Shown here: positions 61,141 through 64,000 of the stretch, piece after piece
Numbering within the stretch: the first letter of the stretch is position 1
Layout of the letters: each line of letters opens with the position of its first letter
Source of the DNA: Desulfamplus sp.
Lineage (GTDB): Bacteria > Desulfobacterota > Desulfobacteria > Desulfobacterales > Desulfobacteraceae
Direction of reading: 5' to 3'
Assembly (NCBI GenBank): GCA_015232455.1
Contig: JADFZQ010000003.1
Span: 62,001-126,000 of the forward strand
DNA: 64,000 nucleotides
Position numbers and translations under genes: made by a program
The notes under the pieces: model-generated
Database searches by the model: none
The model's input: only the letters and a program-made list of their open reading frames with translations
What the model was told of the DNA's origin: nothing

Positions 61141-62355
61141 ATGGATATTTTTGTGGGGCGGCAGCCTATTTTAAATCAAAATAAAAAAACCTATGCCTAT
61201 GAGCTTCTTTTCAGAGATAGTCTTAAAAATTCATTTCCAGGGATTGACGGCAATACTGGAACCTCACGATTATTAGCAAACACTTTTTTTTCAATGGGAA
61301 TAAGCGAAATTACAGGCAATCATCCTGGATTTATCAATTTCACCAAAGAGCTTATTTTAAATAGAACCCCTCTTCTGTTCCCAAAAGAGAGCATTGTTAT
61401 TGAGATTCTCGAAGATGTTGAACCTGATAAAGCTGTGGAAGATGCCATTAAAGAGTTCAGAAAAAAGGGATATAAAGTTGCTCTTGATGATTTTATTTTT
61501 GACAAAAAATATACAAACTTAATCAAACTTTCAAACATCATAAAGTTTGATCTCATGGCAACTCCTTTAGATACCATTGCTGGACTTGTGAAGGCACTTA
61601 AAGCAAAATTCAATATCACACTTTTAGCAGAAAAAGTTGAGACACATGAGGAGTTTGAGCAAGCAAAGGAGATGGGTTTTACACTGTTTCAGGGGTATTT
61701 TTTCTCAAAACCAGAGGTTATAACTAAAACGGATATTCCATCAAGTAAAATGACGCTTCTAAACCTTATCTCTGAAATTGGCAAAGGTAGCATGAGTTTT
61801 GATAAACTTGCTCAAATGATAAAAAATGATATATCAGTCTCATATAAACTTATGAAATTTATAAATTCACCGTATTTTAGGAGAACTAACGAGATAAGTT
61901 CTGTAAAAGATGCTGTCTCATTTCTTGGAGAAGATACAATAAAGCAGTTTGTTAGAGTTCTTGCTGCCGCTGGACTCAATGATAACAAACCAGACGAACT
62001 TATGAGGCTCTCAATTGTTAGGGCAAGAATGTGTGAGTTGATTGGAAAACATATAAAAACTCCTTTTTCTGGCGAAGAGCTTTTTACTATGGGTCTTTTC
62101 TCAACTATTGACGCTATGCTTGATAAAGATATGAAGACGATTTTAACAGAAATATCATTTTCAAAAAAGGTGAGTGATGGATTGTTGGGTAATAATCAAA
62201 CTTTTAATGACTTACTCTGTCTTTGCACTTGCTTTGAAAATGGGGCGTGGGCTGCTTGCAGTCTGCCTGAAGAGGAAAATAAAGAGTTAACTGTGCATTT
62301 ACCATCAATTTATATGGATGCACTGAAAATGGCTGATAATTTTTTAAAAATGTAG
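61141..62355 (+). CDS. EAL-HDOD (YuxH-type) signalling protein
   Basis: 404 residues. N-terminal EAL-related domain with VGRQPILNQNKKTYAYELLFR: the EAL tripeptide is ELL and several catalytic acids are missing, though ALDDFIFDKKY and the QGYFFSKP end remain. So it is probably not a c-di-GMP phosphodiesterase. C-terminal HDOD domain (about 200-400; ISVSYKLMKFINSPYF, VKDAVSFLGEDTIKQFV). These proteins usually couple c-di-GMP to motility or pili. Divergent from pepN with a ~110-base shared regulatory region. Confidence 0.9.
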   Translation: MDIFVGRQPILNQNKKTYAYELLFRDSLKNSFPGIDGNTGTSRLLANTFFSMGISEITGNHPGFINFTKELILNRTPLLFPKESIVIEILEDVEPDKAVEDAIKEFRKKGYKVALDDFIFDKKYTNLIKLSNIIKFDLMATPLDTIAGLVKALKAKFNITLLAEKVETHEEFEQAKEMGFTLFQGYFFSKPEVITKTDIPSSKMTLLNLISEIGKGSMSFDKLAQMIKNDISVSYKLMKFINSPYFRRTNEISSVKDAVSFLGEDTIKQFVRVLAAAGLNDNKPDELMRLSIVRARMCELIGKHIKTPFSGEELFTMGLFSTIDAMLDKDMKTILTEISFSKKVSDGLLGNNQTFNDLLCLCTCFENGAWAACSLPEEENKELTVHLPSIYMDALKMADNFLKM

Positions 62356-62479
62356 TTTAATTGACCTAATTTAATTGTTCTAATGCAAAACTTTGATTTT
62401 ATCATTAATTTTATTGGATAAAAAATTTAGTTCTGCATGAAATCTAAAGTAACTCTAAAATTAAAATAAGGATAACAAG

Positions 62480-63034
62480 ATGTTAAATAAAGAAGATGTA
62501 ACTCTTTTTAGCGGCGGTCATAAAGGTGCTGAGGCAGAGTTTGGAAAACTTGCACAGCAATTTGGAATTAATGAGGTAAACTTCACATTTGAAGGTCATG
62601 TCATAGAGCGTAATGTGGGTCTTAAAGTTTTATCATCAGAAGAGCTGCAAAAAGGCGATGTGAGTATGGATATTGTATCTGCACGCATGGGACGTAATTT
62701 TTCAAAAGTAGATACAATACGTAAAGTTATTCAATCAATTTTTCACATGGTAAACAGCGGGTATCAGGTTTTTGTTATTGGTTGGATACTTCCTGATAAC
62801 ACAGTTAAAGGTGGAACTGGTTGGGGTGTTGAACTTGCAAGGCTTTTTAACAGACCAGTCTTTGTATATGAACAAGATAGAAAACAGTGGTTTTCTTGGG
62901 TCAACAACAATTGGATCGAAGTAACACCTATAATCAGCCACAAGACTTTTGCTGGCACAGGTACTCGTAATCTTTCTGATGATGCAAAAGAGGCAATGAA
63001 AGCATTATTTGAAAGATCGTTTGGCAATAACTAA
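62480..63034 (+). CDS. SLOG/LOG-like Rossmann-fold protein
   Basis: 184 residues. FSGGHKGAEAEFGKLAQQFG at the N-terminus, GYQVFVIGWILPD and GGTGWGVELARLFNRPVFVYEQ are reminiscent of SLOG-superfamily nucleotide-binding proteins (YpsA/LOG/molybdenum-cofactor-carrier-like): a glycine-rich phosphate loop and the 'GGTGWGVELA' helix. No enzyme activity can be assigned. AAGGAT site before the ATG. It lies 80 bases upstream of the sugar-nucleotide gene. Confidence 0.65.
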   Translation: MLNKEDVTLFSGGHKGAEAEFGKLAQQFGINEVNFTFEGHVIERNVGLKVLSSEELQKGDVSMDIVSARMGRNFSKVDTIRKVIQSIFHMVNSGYQVFVIGWILPDNTVKGGTGWGVELARLFNRPVFVYEQDRKQWFSWVNNNWIEVTPIISHKTFAGTGTRNLSDDAKEAMKALFERSFGNN

Positions 63035-63114
63035 CTTATTCTAAGTAGTTGATAACCAAAAAGAAATGAAATTTTAATTCAATAGTAATAGATTATAATT
63101 GTGGATATAAATAA

Positions 63115-64000
63115 ATGCAAAACCTTTTGGTAACTGGTGGGTGCGGTTTCATAGGGTCAAATTTTATTAGGTATCTATTAAAGGAGTCATCGTTTTTAGG
63201 AGATGACTCCTCTTGTTTTATAGATACTGATTCTCATAAGGAGACCCCTTATTTTGACGACAAAATAGTTAATAAAGTCGATCCTTTTACAGGACGGATT
63301 ATTAATGTTGATAAATTAACTTATGCTGGAAACCCTGAAAGTCTTGAAGATATTGAAGAGGAGTTTGGCAAAAAAGAGCAATATAAAAACAGATGCTCCA
63401 CAGCAAGATATGTTTTTGAGAAAGCAGATATTTGCAACATAAAAGAGATGGAACGAATTTTTGATCAATATGAGATTGATTCTGTTTGCCATTTTGCAGC
63501 AGAGTCTCATGTTGATCGATCAATTGCATCCCCTGAAATTTTTATTGAGACAAATGTAAAGGGAACTTTTAATCTGCTTGAGTGTGCAAAAAAAAATTAT
63601 GATTTATCGTTAATCAAAGGTTCAGGAAAAAAATTTTTTCTTTTTCACCATATAAGCACAGACGAAGTTTATGGCACTTTGGGAAAAACAGGTTATTTTA
63701 CGGAAGAGACTCCATATTCCCCAAACAGCCCATATTCAGCGTCAAAAGCAGCTTCAGATCATTTGGTTAGGGCATGGCATGAAACATATAGCCTTCCCGT
63801 TACAATATCTAATTGCTCAAATAACTACGGACCTTTTCAATTTCCTGAAAAACTCATTCCGCTTATGATTCTCAATGCAATTGAAGGCAGAGAGCTTCCC
63901 ATTTATGGAGATGGTAAAAACATAAGAGATTGGCTTTATGTAAAAGATCACTGCTCTGCAATATGGCTTATAATGCAAAAGGGAGTAAGAGGACATACCT
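63115..64000 (+). CDS. rfbB: dTDP-glucose 4,6-dehydratase (3' end cut by window edge)
   Basis: Extended SDR enzyme making dTDP-4-keto-6-deoxyglucose for rhamnose-type sugars. The frame is open from ATG 63115 to the window edge (295 codons). Seen: LVTGGCGFIGSNFIRY (NAD loop), DKLTYAGN, FAAESHVDRSI, STDEVYG, the catalytic YSASKAASDHLVRAW and NNYGPFQFPEKLIPL, with IYGDGKNIRDWL following. An insert of about 38 residues (SSFLGDD...VDPFTG) separates the first strand from the DKLTYAGN motif. No ribosome binding site is evident before the ATG. Confidence 0.92.
   Translation, partial: MQNLLVTGGCGFIGSNFIRYLLKESSFLGDDSSCFIDTDSHKETPYFDDKIVNKVDPFTGRIINVDKLTYAGNPESLEDIEEEFGKKEQYKNRCSTARYVFEKADICNIKEMERIFDQYEIDSVCHFAAESHVDRSIASPEIFIETNVKGTFNLLECAKKNYDLSLIKGSGKKFFLFHHISTDEVYGTLGKTGYFTEETPYSPNSPYSASKAASDHLVRAWHETYSLPVTISNCSNNYGPFQFPEKLIPLMILNAIEGRELPIYGDGKNIRDWLYVKDHCSAIWLIMQKGVRGHT

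Noticed and set aside
61141-62355. Active EAL c-di-GMP phosphodiesterase
   Set aside because: EAL is replaced by ELL and several catalytic acids are missing; the HDOD fusion type is usually catalytically inactive.
1-64000. CRISPR array, IS element or prophage
   Set aside because: No regularly spaced direct repeats, no transposase, integrase, capsid or terminase genes were seen.

Overview
The window is one AT-rich, gene-dense bacterial chromosome segment. Gene content points to a Desulfobacterota (deltaproteobacterial, probably Desulfobacterales-like) anaerobe. The clues are a MetV-MetF-HdrA-QmoB/HdrA-MvhD type operon with a corrinoid-activator-like ASKHA protein, sigma-54 and CheX-type chemotaxis genes, a GspGHIJKLMN type II secretion operon, and large hybrid histidine kinases. 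No plasmid, phage, IS or CRISPR signature was seen. The assignment to a clade is inference from gene families, not from a marker phylogeny.

Layout. 1-5298 (minus): an MFS transporter cut by the left edge, then a motility/c-di-GMP block (stand-alone sigma-54 activator overlapping a CheY, CheX phosphatase, PilZ, HD-GYP response regulator). 5788-8035 (plus): Lrp/AsnC regulator, LysA-type decarboxylase, an unknown small protein. 8131-11274 (minus): a CoA-transferase/hydrolase and an enoyl-CoA hydratase-like protein. 11599-16733 (plus): methyltransferase, hydantoinase-type ASKHA protein, class II histone-deacetylase-like hydrolase, EpmA. 16840-29878 (plus): the gsp pseudopilin/assembly genes, split between gspL and gspM by about 6 kb of accessory DNA. 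29928-34801 (minus): methyltransferase, GT4 glycosyltransferase, tRNA-Arg(CCG), folC, rpsU, adk. 35183-43600: PanP-type decarboxylase, a chemoreceptor, TIGR01777 epimerase, a membrane protein coupled to a DHH phosphoesterase. 43723-48425: two tandem paralogous hybrid histidine kinases. 48485-55016: RACo-like protein facing the metV-metF-hdrA-hdrA/mvhD operon. 55384-64000: PAS histidine kinase, arginase, aminopeptidase N, EAL-HDOD protein, SLOG-like protein, and dTDP-glucose 4,6-dehydratase cut by the right edge.

The most unusual part is the accessory block at 22336-28325. It holds a secreted multidomain protein with a C-terminal formylglycine-generating-enzyme/C-type-lectin fold. The last ~35 codons of that protein look like the variable region of a diversity-generating retroelement (DGR): an RGGSW...CRSA.R...GFRLV frame whose exposed codons are nearly all NNC. 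No reverse transcriptase or template repeat lies in the window, so it would be a remote target. It is followed by four toxin-antitoxin modules and one toxin remnant, separated by related repeats with inverted termini that resemble a cassette array. One module (hicA) is frameshifted, and the remnant abuts the gspM ribosome binding site.

A second theme is many dispersed, strongly palindromic intergenic elements. One family (core AGATTTGACAACTTTT and its complement, six sites) lies at gene ends and supplies the Lys-Ile-stop end of two genes, and probably a third. A ~90-bp triple-hairpin element occurs twice in opposite orientation. A GC-rich palindrome is inserted in frame inside epmA, with a related piece between rocF and pepN. 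Many otherwise conserved proteins also carry Asn/Asp/Ser-rich low-complexity inserts, so this genome appears to tolerate repeat insertion and expansion well.
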